64,000 nt of DNA from Phoronis australis (lineage: Eukaryota; Phoronida; Phoronidae). Below, piece after piece: positions 12,801-25,365 of this stretch. Where the stretch lies: assembly GCA_002633005.1 (NCBI GenBank), contig NMRA01000602.1, positions 50,689 through 114,688 of the forward strand. The letters run 5' to 3'. Both the position numbers and the translations under genes were made by a program. Every line of letters begins with the position of its first letter. Within the stretch, counting starts at the first letter, position 1. Below the pieces are notes generated by a model. That model was not told the origin of the DNA. It was given only the letters and a program-made list of their open reading frames with translations, and made no database searches.

Positions 12801-14800
12801 AATGATCACTATGTATGCACACTCCCGAAATACATGCATTTGGAGTGTATTCATTACATGGGCGACAGGAAAAAATGCCACCTCTTATTTATCAGCCTCG
12901 TGAAGCCAAACCAAGGTGTTGCTGAAAACAGTCTGCATCCATAAAGTCGAGTTACTTGACAATAACTATGAATGAGCTGTTGTTTAGCGCGCAACTGGGG
13001 AAAATGTGAGATTAATTTGTATTTTAGAAGCCATTAAGTGCTGCATTAATTTTACTACAGTGTCCTTTTAAGGCGAAAGTTTGAAGATCATTTGTCCGGT
13101 TACAAAAAATGTGACACTGCAGTATAAAAACAACCTTCATAACCATTTGGCATTCATGTTCCATGTTTGCAAAGAAGTCGAAACTCGTGTTACTTGGTGG
13201 TAGTGACATGATTCCATGTCCGTGACCGAACATGGGAATCATCCACAACTCAAGAAGACAAGCTTTAGTTTTTATTGGGGTCATTGACTGTAGTTCTTAA
13301 ATACAGAGCTTGGAAAGTGACCGAGATTTGAAAGAATAAAATTTAAGAGTTCTACTTTCCCTTAAAGGATTATCGATTTTTAAAAAATCTCATATGTTAA
13401 GACTTTGGTCATGTACCGCTGGAATTCTCATCGATTGTAAAGCTGTTTCCTTAAGTGATGATCACATGTGAAATCCATACGCCTTACATTTTATAGTCTG
13501 CAAAAGACCAACGGCAATAACTAAGCAATGCCGGAATTCCGTGATAGAGAACCAAAATTATGGTTGACAATTCGGCTGTCACAACTTTAATCACTGTATA
13601 CGGTACAGAGTAAAAAATATGGGGCAGATTTTTCTTTTAACATTAACGAAGCCGTACTAACAAAATTAGCTAAAACTGAAAAATGGCTAAGTGTAAAAAA
13701 GTAATTGGGTTCAGTTTGCCTTGCGCAAGCCTTTCTCCCGTTCAGTAACGCTAAGACCTCGCTAAAAGCAAGACTTCGCGGGATTATGTGAGATATTGCT
13801 GTGTATTTTAAATAAAATCACGTGGGTTTGGATAGATTTTAGGTAGGTTCTAGCGTTACTGAACGCACGACTGATTTTACAAAATTTGCGTCATGCGGTT
13901 GAAAGTTCTAGGCACGTGGTGTTTTTCGGCAAAAAGATCATTTTTACGGTGCATGTGACAAGACAAATCGTACATTCGTCACAGGTTTATTGCATGAGTA
14001 TACTGTGTTGTTCATGTTGAATTACTCAAAGGTTCTTTTAAGAAGCATTTCACAGGCTTATGCACAATACAACGAATAGCCCCAAATCAGCATTTAAGTT
14101 TGAAGTTTGCAATTACGCGACCAGTAGCATTGCCAAAAGTACTCACCATTCTAAGAGTTCTATCATTGGAAGACTTTCAAAAGCGTTTCTATGCCGAAAT
14201 TATTTTTGTTGTACCAGACAGTAAAACAATAGCAAGAATTTTCTGTCACAATAAACTAACCGGAAGCTAAATTTAGCACTTGTAGAGAGTGACGCCACCT
14301 CTTGGATGTTTCGCAAGAAAAGGTCTGTGTTGCGAGTCTGTTTTCTATAATCTAAGGCTTAACTAAACCAGTATTGCATACCGTAGGGTATCGTGAGAAG
14401 AAAACTATGTTATCATATGAGATCATGTAGGGTGATGTGATATAACACTGTTGCACTCAATATTTCAGATCTAAATATCGGATTGAAGATGGCCGAAGGA
14501 TGTTATATTTGGCGCCGAGATGAAATAATTGCCAGTAAAATCAATTCAACTTCGAAATACATGGATCCAGTTGGACTTACAAAAACAAAATGCAAGCAAA
14601 GATGCCGTTTGAACCAATTCAAGTTGGCTGCCGTTCGAGCAGGAAAAATATGTCTGTGTGGCAATACCTTAAACACTGAATTTGGCATCCTAACCGACAG
14701 AGATTTGTGCAAAACGCCGTGTTCAGGCAACCCTTTGGAATTTTGTGAGAGTGAAAGTCACGTGTTTGTAATGAGCTCTAGCTTGCCCTCTGTCTCTTAG
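9494..14800 (+). CDS. WSC cassette 1: three-WSC-domain protein gene, 5'-incomplete
   Basis: Three exons (9494-9814, 11268-11552, 14469-14800) each encode one WSC domain and join in phase 1, giving a continuous reading frame of about 312 residues that ends in TAG at 14798-14800. Each domain shows the WSC cysteine pattern: G-C, then C-x3-C, then C-[WL]-C-G, then C-x3-C-x-G, then C. WSC domains occur in yeast stress sensors, polycystin-1 and fungal and animal secreted proteins, and are thought to bind carbohydrate. There is no transmembrane segment or anchor after the third domain, so a secreted product is likely. The signal peptide exon must lie upstream and was not found. The same A-B-C order recurs in three more cassettes in this window. 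Confidence 0.8.
9815..11267 (+). other. Intron between exons A and B of cassette 1
   Basis: Begins GTAAGA directly followed by a (TA)n tract (9820-9837) and ends TTGTTTTCAG. No other gene is visible; open frames inside lack motifs. Confidence 0.7.
11268..11552 (+). CDS. Cassette 1 exon B: WSC domain
   Basis: 285 bases between TTGTTTTCAG and GTAAGG, phase 1-1. The domain shows SCWIKE, then YCRSVCGAFHKK, then AVHNGNECWCGN, then CNTPCSGD and SCGG, and ends VYMMLSE. The CGAFxK and VHxGN motifs place it with the other B exons at 25366-25653, 39374-39664 and 60446-60730. Confidence 0.9.
11553..14468 (+). other. Intron between exons B and C of cassette 1
   Basis: About 2.9 kb ending TATTTCAG. It contains two open frames of unknown meaning (11628-11912 and 12053-12319) whose composition looks more protein-like than average but which match no family I know. 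A repeat at 12640-12780 is shared with 34595-34690 (motif TTTTGTTTCTC then AGGCGGACC). A small inverted-repeat element lies at 13739-13865. Confidence 0.6.
13739..13865. mobile_element. Short MITE-like inverted-repeat element
   Basis: A 14-base perfect terminal inverted repeat, CGTTCAGTAACGCT at 13739-13752 and its reverse complement at 13852-13865, continuing imperfectly for several more bases. Total length is about 127 bases. No coding capacity. The size and ends fit a miniature inverted-repeat transposable element. Confidence 0.6.
14469..14800 (+). CDS. Cassette 1 exon C: terminal WSC domain
   Basis: 332 bases after TATTTCAG, starting in phase 1 and ending at TAG 14798-14800. The domain shows AEGCYIW, then KCKQRCRLNQFKLAAV, then GKICLCGN, then CKTPCSGN and FCES, and ends VFVMSSS. 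The glycines that usually follow the last cysteine are missing (CES), and CWCG is CLCG. About six residues follow the last hydrophobic strand, so no C-terminal anchor is present. Confidence 0.86.
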
Positions 14801-17501
14801 CTTAATCCTTACTCCAGTCCATCTTTGTCCCAATCTGGAGTGAGTTTGACAGGCTGTGGTGACCACATATTAGTGATTTTGACTTTTCTACTTGAAGTTT
14901 TAGTCTAATAAGGAGTGAACGTGTTTCTCTCACATGCTAAAAGGTAGTTTAGGCAAGAACTGTTTTAAATTCAAATTTCGAGCAGTTTTAGAAATTAATA
15001 TACTAAAACATGTATGTCTGTTATGTCATGTACCTTCGTTTATTACCTGTGGGGATAGTACGAGTGGGGAATTTTCAGTGTAACGTGTTCCGCAGAATCG
15101 CGGGTGTTTTCGTAGAATCAAATTTCTCCTCGAAGGCAAGGATATTATAAGTTACACAAGGATGTCTGACTCTGACCGAAATGCGCTACAGCTGTACATG
15201 TAGCGCTACCTTCTGAAAGGAGCCCACGTACAGCATATGGATGACTGCAATGTCAGTGTATCTTCTGGTGCTGACAAAACATAAATGAGCATGATGTGTG
15301 CTGCTGCCAATTGCAGTTTCAGAAACACCGACGAAGAAATGCATTTTTTGTTTCGCTTGCCTAAATATAAAGAGATGTAAGTGTATGTTCATTGCATACA
15401 TGTATTTCATACTACTGCTGGCTAGTATGTGCTAATCCGTCGCTACTGCAGTAAAACAATAATAGTAAGCCTACCTACTAAGTTCTAAATATGTAAAGTT
15501 ACGAGTAGTTGACAATACTGAGGCCCGGGGCCTAGGTCCTATGAGACTCGATTCAAGAAATGAACTATGCATATCTTCTACCAGGGATGTCACAAAATGC
15601 TTGTGAAGTAATGTCAGATATGTGTAGTTAAAGTTATCTTTGTGTGTACAGTTCAGGTTACATGGACAGACCCAGTGTCTTGGTCAGGTGGCCTTGTTTA
15701 CTGTGTGAAAACTGTTGTAAGATAGCACTTACTTGTACATTGCCAGGCTTACTGGATGATGTTTGCAAGCCTACACAATGTTGTTTGTTGGCGTGTAGGC
15801 TATTTCTCATTGTATGGTTCAAATTCAGATGTGCGCGTTGGGCGCAGAATGTGCAAAGATCTTATCTAGCAGGAAAAATCTTAGTTACATATATAACTTG
15901 CGATTGTAAAGACGCCCCTTCAGAGATGAGCAGTTTGCCTATTAACTCGGGCAGGAAACGTTATTTTAGTGTCAACAGTCTAATTTGATGTGTTAGCAAC
16001 ATAGTCTCAGACACTACTCTGCATTATCACAAGATGCATTGAAGAATATCCTATACAGGGATCATCGGGTCACTCCCGTGTTATAGTGGGTAAGCACTGG
16101 ATGGTTGCATATCCGTGGAAAAACGGAGTATATTACAAGACAACAGATCGCAGACAGACGCCAAGCTGAGGGCGACAAAAGGAAAGCTCGTGAAGAATCT
16201 ACTCCTTGCCAAGGCGTATAATGAGCAAATATTATAAGTGACATGGAGAAAATTTCTTTCCTTATAAGTCAAGTGATGAAGAATTTAACGACTACGAAGT
16301 GATTCTGGAAAAAATGCATGTACTTAGCTAAGCAATACAGCAGCGAGAGAGCTCCCAAAACGTATTGCGGTGTGAATCGACCAAGAAACAATCAGCAGAA
16401 GACAGTTAATTCGTCTGATATTGCTTGCTAACATAGGACTGCAAAGTTCAAGCGTTTTCAATTTTGGACTTGACAGTGTTCGTAAGCTTCGATTGTAGAC
16501 TGGTGGAATGCCATGCATGTGTACACACGGGAGAGCGTTTGCGTTCTTTTAAAGTCAGTACAAGCCGACGACAAGCTCACTATAGGCAGCTCTCCGTCGT
16601 TGCTCAAAAACCACACATTTAGTTAACTATAACTGTTGTTTATCCTACACTGAGAAAACTCCGACGATCATGAGCACGACTGTTCACATTTTGGGTAAAA
16701 GTAGTTCTATAGCTAATAAATACTTTGGTCAATGAAGAAACACTTTTTTGTCGATATTATCAATGGTGCACAGCCTCAGAGACTTCATATGAGCAACTAA
16801 CGTGATTAAAAAGATTTCCAGTGTTACATGTCAATATCTCGAAGGTTAGCTACTCCGAAGGTCCACTACTCCGAAGGTTTGCTAAACCGAATACTCGCTA
16901 CTTTCAAAAATTCACTACTTCGAATGTCCACAATTGCGAAAGCAGAACTTCGACAGTTATTTTTTTCTTAAATATGAGCACAGCCCCTTAAGTCACTTTC
17001 GCATTATATCCAGGTTTTCATTCACACCCTTGCATACAATCACCAGTAGGACGGAGCTCTTAGGTTTAAGACACCTTTGTGCAATGATCGATTGTCAGCG
17101 AGTGAAGCCAGAATTCAAACCCAGTTCAACCCTGTCCCTGCCCATTTTCATAAAATCAGAAAGCCCCCTTTCAGTCTTCTTAAATTTAAAACCGTTGTTT
17201 GCCTCACCCTTGACCCGTGCCCCAGATGTTGTCCCTGCTTGAGGATTTTTTTATATTAAAAAAAAAAGATCAGCCCCCGAAACCGCTTTCGCATTATATC
17301 CAGGTTCTCATTTATTCCCTTGCATACTAGTAAGACGGAGATCAGAGGAGCATGAGACACCTGTGTGCAATGATCTCCCGAACGAGAGTTTGGAGACCAA
17401 ACCACCAAGCCTTTTAAATGGTTACTAAATAGACACAAACACAATACTTAATTCTTTTCAGTTCCAGCTCATTAGCAGACAGTCAGAGTAATGAACTATA
17501 A
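14801..17501. other. Downstream of cassette 1: mostly unassigned
   Basis: Apart from the THAP-like exon, I see a short run of repeats on the word CTACTCCGAAGGT at 16838-16890. There is also a local duplication of about 95 bases, 16995-17090 repeated at 17285-17380 (both begin TTTCGCATTATATCCAGG). The 114-codon frame at 15644-15988 is cysteine-rich but matches nothing I know. Confidence 0.5.
15285..15376 (+). CDS. Possible THAP-type zinc-finger first exon
   Basis: An ATG opens a frame reading MSMMCAAANCSF, then MHFLFRLPK and YKE, and it runs into GTAAGTG, a strong donor. THAP domains begin with C-x2-4-C followed by a hydrophobic F-x-[FL]-P segment, and their first exon often ends about here. 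The rest of the domain (second C/H pair, AVPTIF box) was not found in the next few kb. This may be the first exon of a gene or of a P-type transposon relic. It lies about 480 bases downstream of cassette 1 on the same strand. Confidence 0.33.
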
Positions 17502-19963
17502 GGCTTGGTAGTTTAAGGTGGGGACTTCCGTTTGTGAGGCCAAGTTACATCCTGTTCTTCGCGAGCAATCATCCCGGCATTCTCATTTCTGGTATTCCTA
17601 ACTCCGTCTCATCTCGGAAACAGAGCTGAAGATCGTTGTGTATACAGGTTTCCCTTCAACTTAATTGAGTTGCGTCATTCGAAGGTCTTACTGAAAACTT
17701 CACAGTGTCGACGTTTGCAAAATATCAAAAGCCCACCGTTCAAGAAATTGGAACCACCCCTCGCGCAATGCTGGCTACGGGCGTGATCTAACAAACCACT
17801 TCTTCACCTACACAGGCTTCCACTTATTGTAATAGAATTATTTAAAATCCTTCATTGCAAATCACTCGAGGCACTTCAGTAACTGTATGAGGAAGCAAGA
17901 ACACAATTACTCCTTTCGCTACAACAGCGTTTTAGACATTCCTTGAGTGAAATCGAGGCCGCTCGAATTTGGAACAATCTACCGAATGAGTTGTGCACAA
18001 CACAGTCTTTCACTGCTCTCTTTGTAAACACTGCAGGTTATTTTGTAATTAGTGTATACCATCGTTTTTGCACAGTTATGATTTATTTATAATGTTCATG
18101 TAGTAATTACACGTGTACCTATTCGACTAGTCTTTACTAAACCTCGTCCCATCTGAAAGTAATAAAAGGTCCGGCTTGTAGTGAAGACCTTACAGTATGA
18201 AGACTTTTACGGCATAAATAGCACTTAGATAGTTAACGTTCATTGTTCGCCTTATCGCAAACATACGTTGTAAAACTTGCCACGCTCGAGCTCCTCAAGC
18301 GCAGCGCCGACGTTCAGCCTGTACAGTAGCGTCAATGAAAGTGAAGCGTCGCTTGCAAGACACCGACAGAGCAGCGGCGACATGAAGAAGGCTACCTCGG
18401 CCTTTGGAAGTGAATGTTCCTTATAACCAAAATTACGCAATATCGACATGCTTCCAAACAATAATGCGATAGGAATTAGGTACATTCGAAAGTTACTTTA
18501 GGCAGTGGGGTTGCTACCAAATCCGGTACAGGTCATCTGCCAGTCAAGAATAACTGTCGACTAGCCTAACGAGTTATGGTGCCTCTAATACCTAGGAATA
18601 GACTGACGTTTTTGTTGCAAACTCAAACAGTTGCTGAGAGCCTATAAAACCAGAGACTACGGTACTTGGACCGCCAACTCCTTATAAATAAATCTTTCGG
18701 TCAGGCTTACTGTCGTCAGTGAAAGTACCACAAACTAACCGGTTTCACTTTTATGCCCCTCATTTATACATGTATTTTGGTGAATGGCTTCAAAGTATTT
18801 TGCGCCGCTTTAAGGATGATTAAGAAAATTGGCATATATGTTCTTGGCGTGAAGGTCAGTTGACGGTGGTTTTTCGACGAAATCGAATACTGTGGCCCCT
18901 CCAAGTGGCATTGTTTTGTGTCCATACATGTACCTGTATCTCCCAAGCCCATTGTAGGATCTTTATTAAATTTAGCAAGTGTATTTCAATGAAATTGAAA
19001 ATTCACGACAACGATCTTTAGACGAATTCAACTTAGGCTTTGCCCCCTTGAGCCAATCTAATTTTTCCGTTTTTTCTCTGTTTCTGAAAGTTCTGTAGCG
19101 TGTTTTCAGGAAATTTTTACATTAAGCTTTATATTAAAGAAGCAATGACATGCTCCCGTGGAAGTGACGTATTTTGCGCCATCTAGTGGATATTTTATCA
19201 CACAAATGTGCAATCCTCTGGAACCACCCAGTTTGAGTTGTAGTCGTGCGAAAATTTCAACGTTCCGCATTGCTTTTGTTCTGTTTTGTCTAAAGTTGAA
19301 AACGTGCGAAGCTGTAACTCAATGTGTGCCCCACAGAGGTGCTTCCACTTACCTAGGTGTATCCTTTGCAATAGATTTTGAAAAAAATGTGTTATCTATG
19401 CAACCTGGACACAACGTTGGCCAATCAAATTTTCCAAAGAGGTTTGAGTTTCATGATGGTTTTTATAATTTTTTCTAGTTAGGTGAACCCTTGATTTGTT
19501 GAGTCTTTGTTGTTGCATATATTTTAAAACGACAAGTTGCAACGGAGTATTTATTCAGAGTCCCTGACAAACACGACAATCTGTGAAACTACATTGGTAC
19601 ATGAACAATTTGCAATAAATAATTGCAATAACTCAGATTTAGCAACAACTACAAAAAAAGAGACAATACAAATTTCTGTTAAAAAACCCATTGCAAGTAA
19701 AACGCGCAAAAATATAAATAATACACCCACATGGGCGTCAATAATATCGCTATTCTTACAAAACATCTGTTTACATTCATGTGAAAAGCGCAATTGAGCA
19801 GAAGAACGCTAGAACACTCCCAAATACACAGGTACACCTAGTCTACATAAAAAAGAGTTCAAACAATAAGAATGAGATGACCTGTCATATATTATTCCTG
19901 TAGGTGTCGCTGGCGCATTGGGCAGTTTCGTATGATGGGCCGTTGGGGGGAAAGTGTAATTTT
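17502..19963. repeat. Long repeat R, copy 1
   Basis: About 2.46 kb, nearly identical to 20614-23063 with scattered substitutions and short indels. Both copies begin GGCTTGGTAGTTTAAGG after the bases TAA, and both stop matching at the same base next to an N or a MITE-like insertion. It carries a non-LTR retrotransposon 3'-end-like frame (copy 2: 20967-21197). It may be a transposon copy pair or an unmerged allele pair. Confidence 0.8.
17895..18060 (+). mobile_element. Non-LTR retrotransposon C-terminus-like relic (in repeat R copy 1)
   Basis: The coding-like segment corresponds to the frame at 20967-21150 in copy 2. It has a SLSEIEAARIWNNLPNEL stretch followed by a serine/phenylalanine segment, which resembles the W-N-x-L-P-x-x-[IL]R motif after the reverse transcriptase in CR1/Jockey-like elements. 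A frameshift is present in this copy. Confidence 0.45.
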
Positions 19964-20462
19964 ATACATTACGTCATTATTTACGCCGTAAAATTACGAG
20001 CGTAATTTAATTCTTCACGGCGTAAAATTACGCTCGTTATTTAGTTTAAACTCTTAGTCAATGCCGTTGGGTTTTACAATCCACGGTCGCGCGTGGAAAT
20101 ACTTATTTACTGACGGGTTACGTGTCTACGATACGAGCGCTGAATAATGGCGGATCAAATCGCTGCTGCAATATTAGCGATTGTGCAAGAACGAAATGCC
20201 CAGCAACAGTCGTGTATGTTAGGTCAACACTGAATGGTTTAAATTTGGAACCTTCTTAAGGTTTTTACTAGCGTAATTCACGGCGACATTTCCCGTATTT
20301 AATTTACGGGCGTAATTTTTCTGCAACACTTTTGCAATTTAATTTACTCTCGTAATTACGAACGTAATTTCACGGCAAAACTTTTCCCCTTTTAATTTAC
20401 TAGTGTAATTGTACGGCGACACTCCTGCAATTTAATTTACGCTCGTAATTACGGGCGTAATT
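19964..20462. mobile_element. MITE-like segment with AATTACG inverted repeats
   Basis: Both flanks are packed with palindromic units around AATTACGCTCGTAATT and ACGGCGTAAAATTACG, the pattern of subterminal repeats of a DNA transposon. The right end is cut by the N at 20463. The element lies where repeat copy 2 ends, so it may be an insertion in one copy. In the middle is a short frame beginning ATGGCGGAT (see 20147-20213). Confidence 0.6.
20147..20213 (+). CDS. Possible first exon of a DNA transposase
   Basis: An ATG in good context opens a 22-residue helical, charged frame (MADQIAAAILAIVQERN) followed by GTATGT, a donor-like site. It sits between the two palindromic flanks of a MITE-like segment, so it may be the leftover 5' coding end of the autonomous parent. 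PIF/Harbinger proteins often start with similar Ala/Leu-rich helices, but the match is too short to name. Confidence 0.25.
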
Positions 20463-20463
20463 N

Positions 20464-20609
20464 TGGGTATCGGAAATGTGTGTGTTATCTCTTGTAATTA
20501 AGGAACCCATCTGGTTCCTTCTGTGAAATATTTATTTGTAGAGCTGTGACCCTGAAATCCCCAATACAACTTAAAATATTTATTATTCTTGTTGTTTTAT
20601 TTGTCCCCA
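20464..20609. repeat. ~146-bp segment repeated at 23158-23310 around contig joins
   Basis: The sequence from TGGGTATCGGAAATG to CCCCAATAA occurs here directly before repeat R copy 2, and again after it at 23158-23310, where it continues into different sequence (CTAACAAAC). The two contig starts share this segment. The second copy looks like a version of the site without repeat R. Confidence 0.75.
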
Positions 20610-20613
20610 ATAA

Positions 20614-23063
20614 GGCTTGGTAGTTTAAGGTGGGGACTCCCGTTTGTGAGGCCACATTACATCCCGTTCTTCGCGAGCAAGCATCCCGGCATTCTCATTT
20701 CTGGTATTACTAACTCCGTCTCATCTCGGAAACAGAGCTGAAGATCGTTGTGTATACAGGATACCCTTCAACTTAATTGAGCTGCGTCATTCGAAGGTCT
20801 TACTGAAAACTTCACTGTGTCGACGTTTGCAAAATATCAAAAGCCCACCGTTTAAGAAATTCGAACCACCCCTCGCGCAATGCTGGCTACGGGCGTGATC
20901 TAACAAACCACTTCTTCACCTACACCGGCTTCCACTTATTGCAATAGAATTATTTAAAATCCTTCATTGCAAATCCCTCGAGGTACTTCAGTTACTGAAG
21001 CAAGAACACAATTACTCCTTTCGCTACAACAGCGTTTTAGATATTCCTTGAGTGAAATCGAGGCCGCTCGAATTTGGAACAATCTACCGAATGAGTTGTG
21101 CACAACACAGTCTTTCACTGCTCTCTTTGTAAACACTGCAGGTTATTTTGTAATTAGTGTATACCATCGTTTCTGCACGGTTATGATTTATTTATAATGT
21201 GCATGTAGTAATTACACGTGTACCTATTCGACTAGTCTTTACTAAACGTCGTCCCATCTGAAAGTAATAAAAGATCCGGCTTGTAGTGAAGACCCTACAG
21301 TATGAAGACTTTTACGGTAAAAATAGCACTTAGATTATTATTACTCGCCTTATCGCAAACATACGTTGTGAAAATTGCCACGCTCGAGCTCCTCAAGCGC
21401 AGCGCCGACGTTCAGCCTGTACAGTAGAGTCAATGAAAGTGAAGCCTCGCTTGCAAGACACCGACAGAGCAGCGGCGACATGAAGAAGACTAGCTCGGCC
21501 ATTGGACGTGAATGTTCCTTATAATCAGAATTACGCAATATCGACATGCTTCCAAAAATAATGCGATAGGAATTAGGTACATTCGAAAGGTACTTTAGGC
21601 AGTGGCGTTGCTACCAAATCCGGTACAGGTCATCTGCCAGTCAAGAATAACTGTCGACTAGCCTAACGAGTTATGGTGCCTCTAATACCTAGGAATAGAC
21701 TGACGTTTTCGTTGCAAAATCAAACAGTTGCTGAGAGCCTATAAAACCAGAGACTACGGTACTTGGACCGCCAACTCCTTATAAATAAATCTTTCGGCCA
21801 GGCTTACTGTCGTCAGTGAAAGTACCACAAACTAACCGGTTTCACTTTTATGCCCACATTTATACACGTATTTTGGTGAATGGCTTCGAAGTATTTTGCG
21901 CCGCTTTAAGGACGATTGAGAAAATTGGCATATATGTTCTTGGCGTGAAGGTCAGTTGACGATGGTTTTTCGACGAAATCGAATACTGTGGCCCCTCCAA
22001 GTGGCATTGTTTTGTGTCCATACATGTACATGTACCTGTATCTCCAAAGCCCATTGTAGGATCTTTACTAAATTTAGCAAGTGTATATCAATGAAATTGA
22101 AATTTACGACGACGATCTTCAGACGAATTCAACTTAGGCTTTGCCCCCTTGAGCCAATCTAATTTTTCCGTTTTTCTCTGTTTCTGAAAGTTCTGTAGCG
22201 TGTTTTCAAGAAATTTTTACATTAAGCTTTATATTAAAGAAGCAATGACATGCTCCCGTGGAATTGACGTATTTTGCGCCATCTAGTGGTTATTTTATCA
22301 CACAAATGTGCAATCCTCTGGAACCACCCAGTTTGAGTTGTAGTCGTGCGAAAATTTCAACGTTCTGCATTGCTTTTGTTCTGTTTTGTATAAAGTTGAA
22401 AACGTGCGAAGCTGTAATTCAATGTGTGCCCCACAGAGGTGCTTCCACTTACCTAGGTGTATCCTTTGCAATAGATTTTGAAAAAAATGTGCTATCTATG
22501 CAACCTGGACACAACGTTGGCCAATCAATTTTTCCAAAGAGGTCTGAGTTTCATGCTGGTTTTTATCATTTTTTCTAGTTAGATGAACCCTTGATTTGTT
22601 GAGTCTTTGTTGTTGCATATATTTTAAAACGACAAGTTGCAACGGAGTATTTATTCAGAGTACCTGACAAACACGACAATCTGTGAAACTACATTGGTAC
22701 ACGAATTATTTGCAATAAATAATTGCAATAACTCAGATTTAGCAACAACTACAATAAAACAGACAGTACAAATTTCTGTTAAAAAACCCATTGCAAGTAA
22801 AACGCGCAAAAATATAAATAATACACCCACATGGGCGTCAATAATTTCGCTATTCTTACAAAACATCTGTTTACATTCATGTGAAAAGCGCAATTGAGCA
22901 AAAGAACGCTAGAACACTCCCAAATACACAGGTACACCTAGTCTACATAAAAAAGAGTTCAAACAATAAGAATGAGATGACCTGTCATATATTATTCCTG
23001 TAGGTGTCGCTGGCGCATTGGGCAGTTTCGTATGATGGGCCGTTGGGGGGAAAGTGTAATTTT
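20614..23063. repeat. Long repeat R, copy 2
   Basis: Second copy of 17502-19963. It ends at the single N at 23064. Confidence 0.8.
20967..21150 (+). mobile_element. Non-LTR retrotransposon C-terminus-like relic (in repeat R copy 2)
   Basis: An open frame containing SLSEIEAARIWNNLPNEL and then QSFTALF, resembling the end of the ORF2 protein of CR1/Jockey-like non-LTR elements. There is no reverse transcriptase or endonuclease core nearby, so only a 3' remnant is left. Confidence 0.5.
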
Positions 23064-23310
23064 NTTGGTAGGCAATCGGCCAATACCCATTTGGTATTAT
23101 GTACCCATTTGGTACTATGCTAACCTGTGCCACTTAGTATCCGATACTCAGTTACACTTTGGGTATCGGAAATGTGTGTGTTATCTCTTGTAATTAAGGA
23201 ACCCACCTGGTTCCTTCTGTGAAATATTTATTTGTAGAGCTGTGACCCTGAAATTCCCAATACAACTTAAAATATTTATTATTCTTGTTGTTTTATTTGT
23301 CCCCAATAAC

Positions 23311-25365
23311 TAACAAACACTATTTATCAGAGGGCTAGAAAGACCCTTCTGTAATAGAGGTCTAACAAATACTAGCTCAATAAGGGTGCACCATTAACTG
23401 GAACAAGTACTACCTATTCTATTATTGAGAACCATTACGATACACAATCAACTGCCTAACTGCGACTCGTAACTATTTATCCCATGAACCGGGTACCGCG
23501 CAACATATTCGCTATATAAGCAGCTAAATTATACTATGATTGTACGTTAAACAACAACTATATACACTCTAAAGTCAGATAGTTATACACACATGGGATG
23601 CAATATTCTATGCTGAAATACTTAAACAGTGTGACTGACAGTCTGTTCGATCTAACAGAAACTCCAGTATCCGAGAAAACTTGATTCGCTTTACAAATCT
23701 TACTAACGATTGCCGCTAAACTCAAGAAACACCAGTCACCAAAACTTCATAACAATACAAAAGCAAATACGGAAAAACAGCCTGCCGGTCAAGCTATTAT
23801 TAATCTAGTATGCAATGTCACTGGTAACAACTGGAATAAACCGACTTACTGAAAGAGATCAAATCACAGCGCGGAAGATATACTGCCACCTATAAAGAAA
23901 TAAACAGCGTAATAAGTAAGTGAAACACAATGGCACAAGCAATGACAGCAATGATACACGGCATAAACACAATCAGACGCACCTGGAAAAACGTTGATAC
24001 AAAATTAGAAGCATAAGGTATAGCACAATGCATAATGAAAATTATCAGTTATAAGACGAAAAGTTTCTCAAGGTTGTATTAAACATATAATGGGATTATT
24101 TATAGCAATGTTACAATCAAAATCTCCACGAACTATTTCATACAGCTGATGCATTAGTTTTTAGCTTATCTCCCCACAGATGTGTTTAATATCTAGTACT
24201 GGAAATAGTACAACAAACACTAACAGACTCGAGTCAAATAAACAAGCACTGTCTAAATCATGTCTATCAACGAGCAGTACACAGCGAGTTGCTGCTCTTT
24301 ACTATATTCTCCATAATGAGTCCCTCATAAAAGAAATACTCAACTTACCAATCCTCTGCGTTTTCCTAATTCTCATGTGCGTCAAATGTATGCTGTGGGT
24401 CAGCTTGTCAGCCTGGCAGGGCAACAAAAGCGGCAAGCAGATCCCGCGAAAAAGGATGGGCTAGCTAGAAACCGTTCACCCACATTGCACCAAATGTGTA
24501 CTGGATTACTTCAGAATTACTCCTGCGCTATGAGTCGTACGATATGGGGACCTCTCGTGAAAAATCGAAATGGAGATGTTGCTTTGTTCAAGTGTTGTAA
24601 TTTTGTTTATTGATATAACTTCCTCATATGCATAAATAGGATTAGATTGATTTATATGTAATTCGTTCAAAGTACCAGCTCAAAACAAGTTAACTTGCTG
24701 TGAGCGGGGTTTCATGTTTGTAGCGAAAAATATCCATCTCGTCCACAAAATTAAAACAGTTCTCCACTGCCTGGCTTTTGGCAGTGCTTTTCGTCGGTGA
24801 GATGTGTCAGTGTTTTCTATCGTCCACATCCGCATCCATTCCTTCCCCGTACTAACAAACTGCCATGTTGACACCATACCTTGCACCAGCTTCTTACCAC
24901 TTCCGACATTTTAACATCTTTCTCGAACACCATTGCGTAAGAGTTTAGCATAGCAGTCCTCGATTAACCCATGTCACCTTCTACAATGTACAAAAACAGT
25001 TAACACACAAGGTAATGCTTACCTCGTGCACTGCATAATTTAATCAGTCGGGTAGCTGTTATAGGTTTAAACTTGGTTATCGAAACTTTGCCAAGTTTGG
25101 CAATCATTTGAATTTATTCTTACTTCAATTTGGCGAATTTAGTTTTGACATCCTGGTATTTTTAGTCGTGTCCCATAAATTTCACGAGGCGCACTGTCCA
25201 CATGTTATGGTCCGTGTTTTCAGTTTCTTGTCTATTTGGTGGCTTGTTATATGGTCGTAATTACTATGGACATGGAAATGACAACCAACATATACCTTGT
25301 CAATAGCTCTGGCTCTATTTTTGTTGAGATTGGACATTAAACACACGTGATTGGAAGATTCCTAC
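23311..25365. other. Downstream of cassette 2; no C exon found
   Basis: The third WSC exon expected on the minus strand after 25366 was searched for by its CWCG and C-x3-C-x-G signature and is not seen. Open frames at 24180-24464, 24377-24613 and 24680-24886 have no recognisable motifs. Confidence 0.5.
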
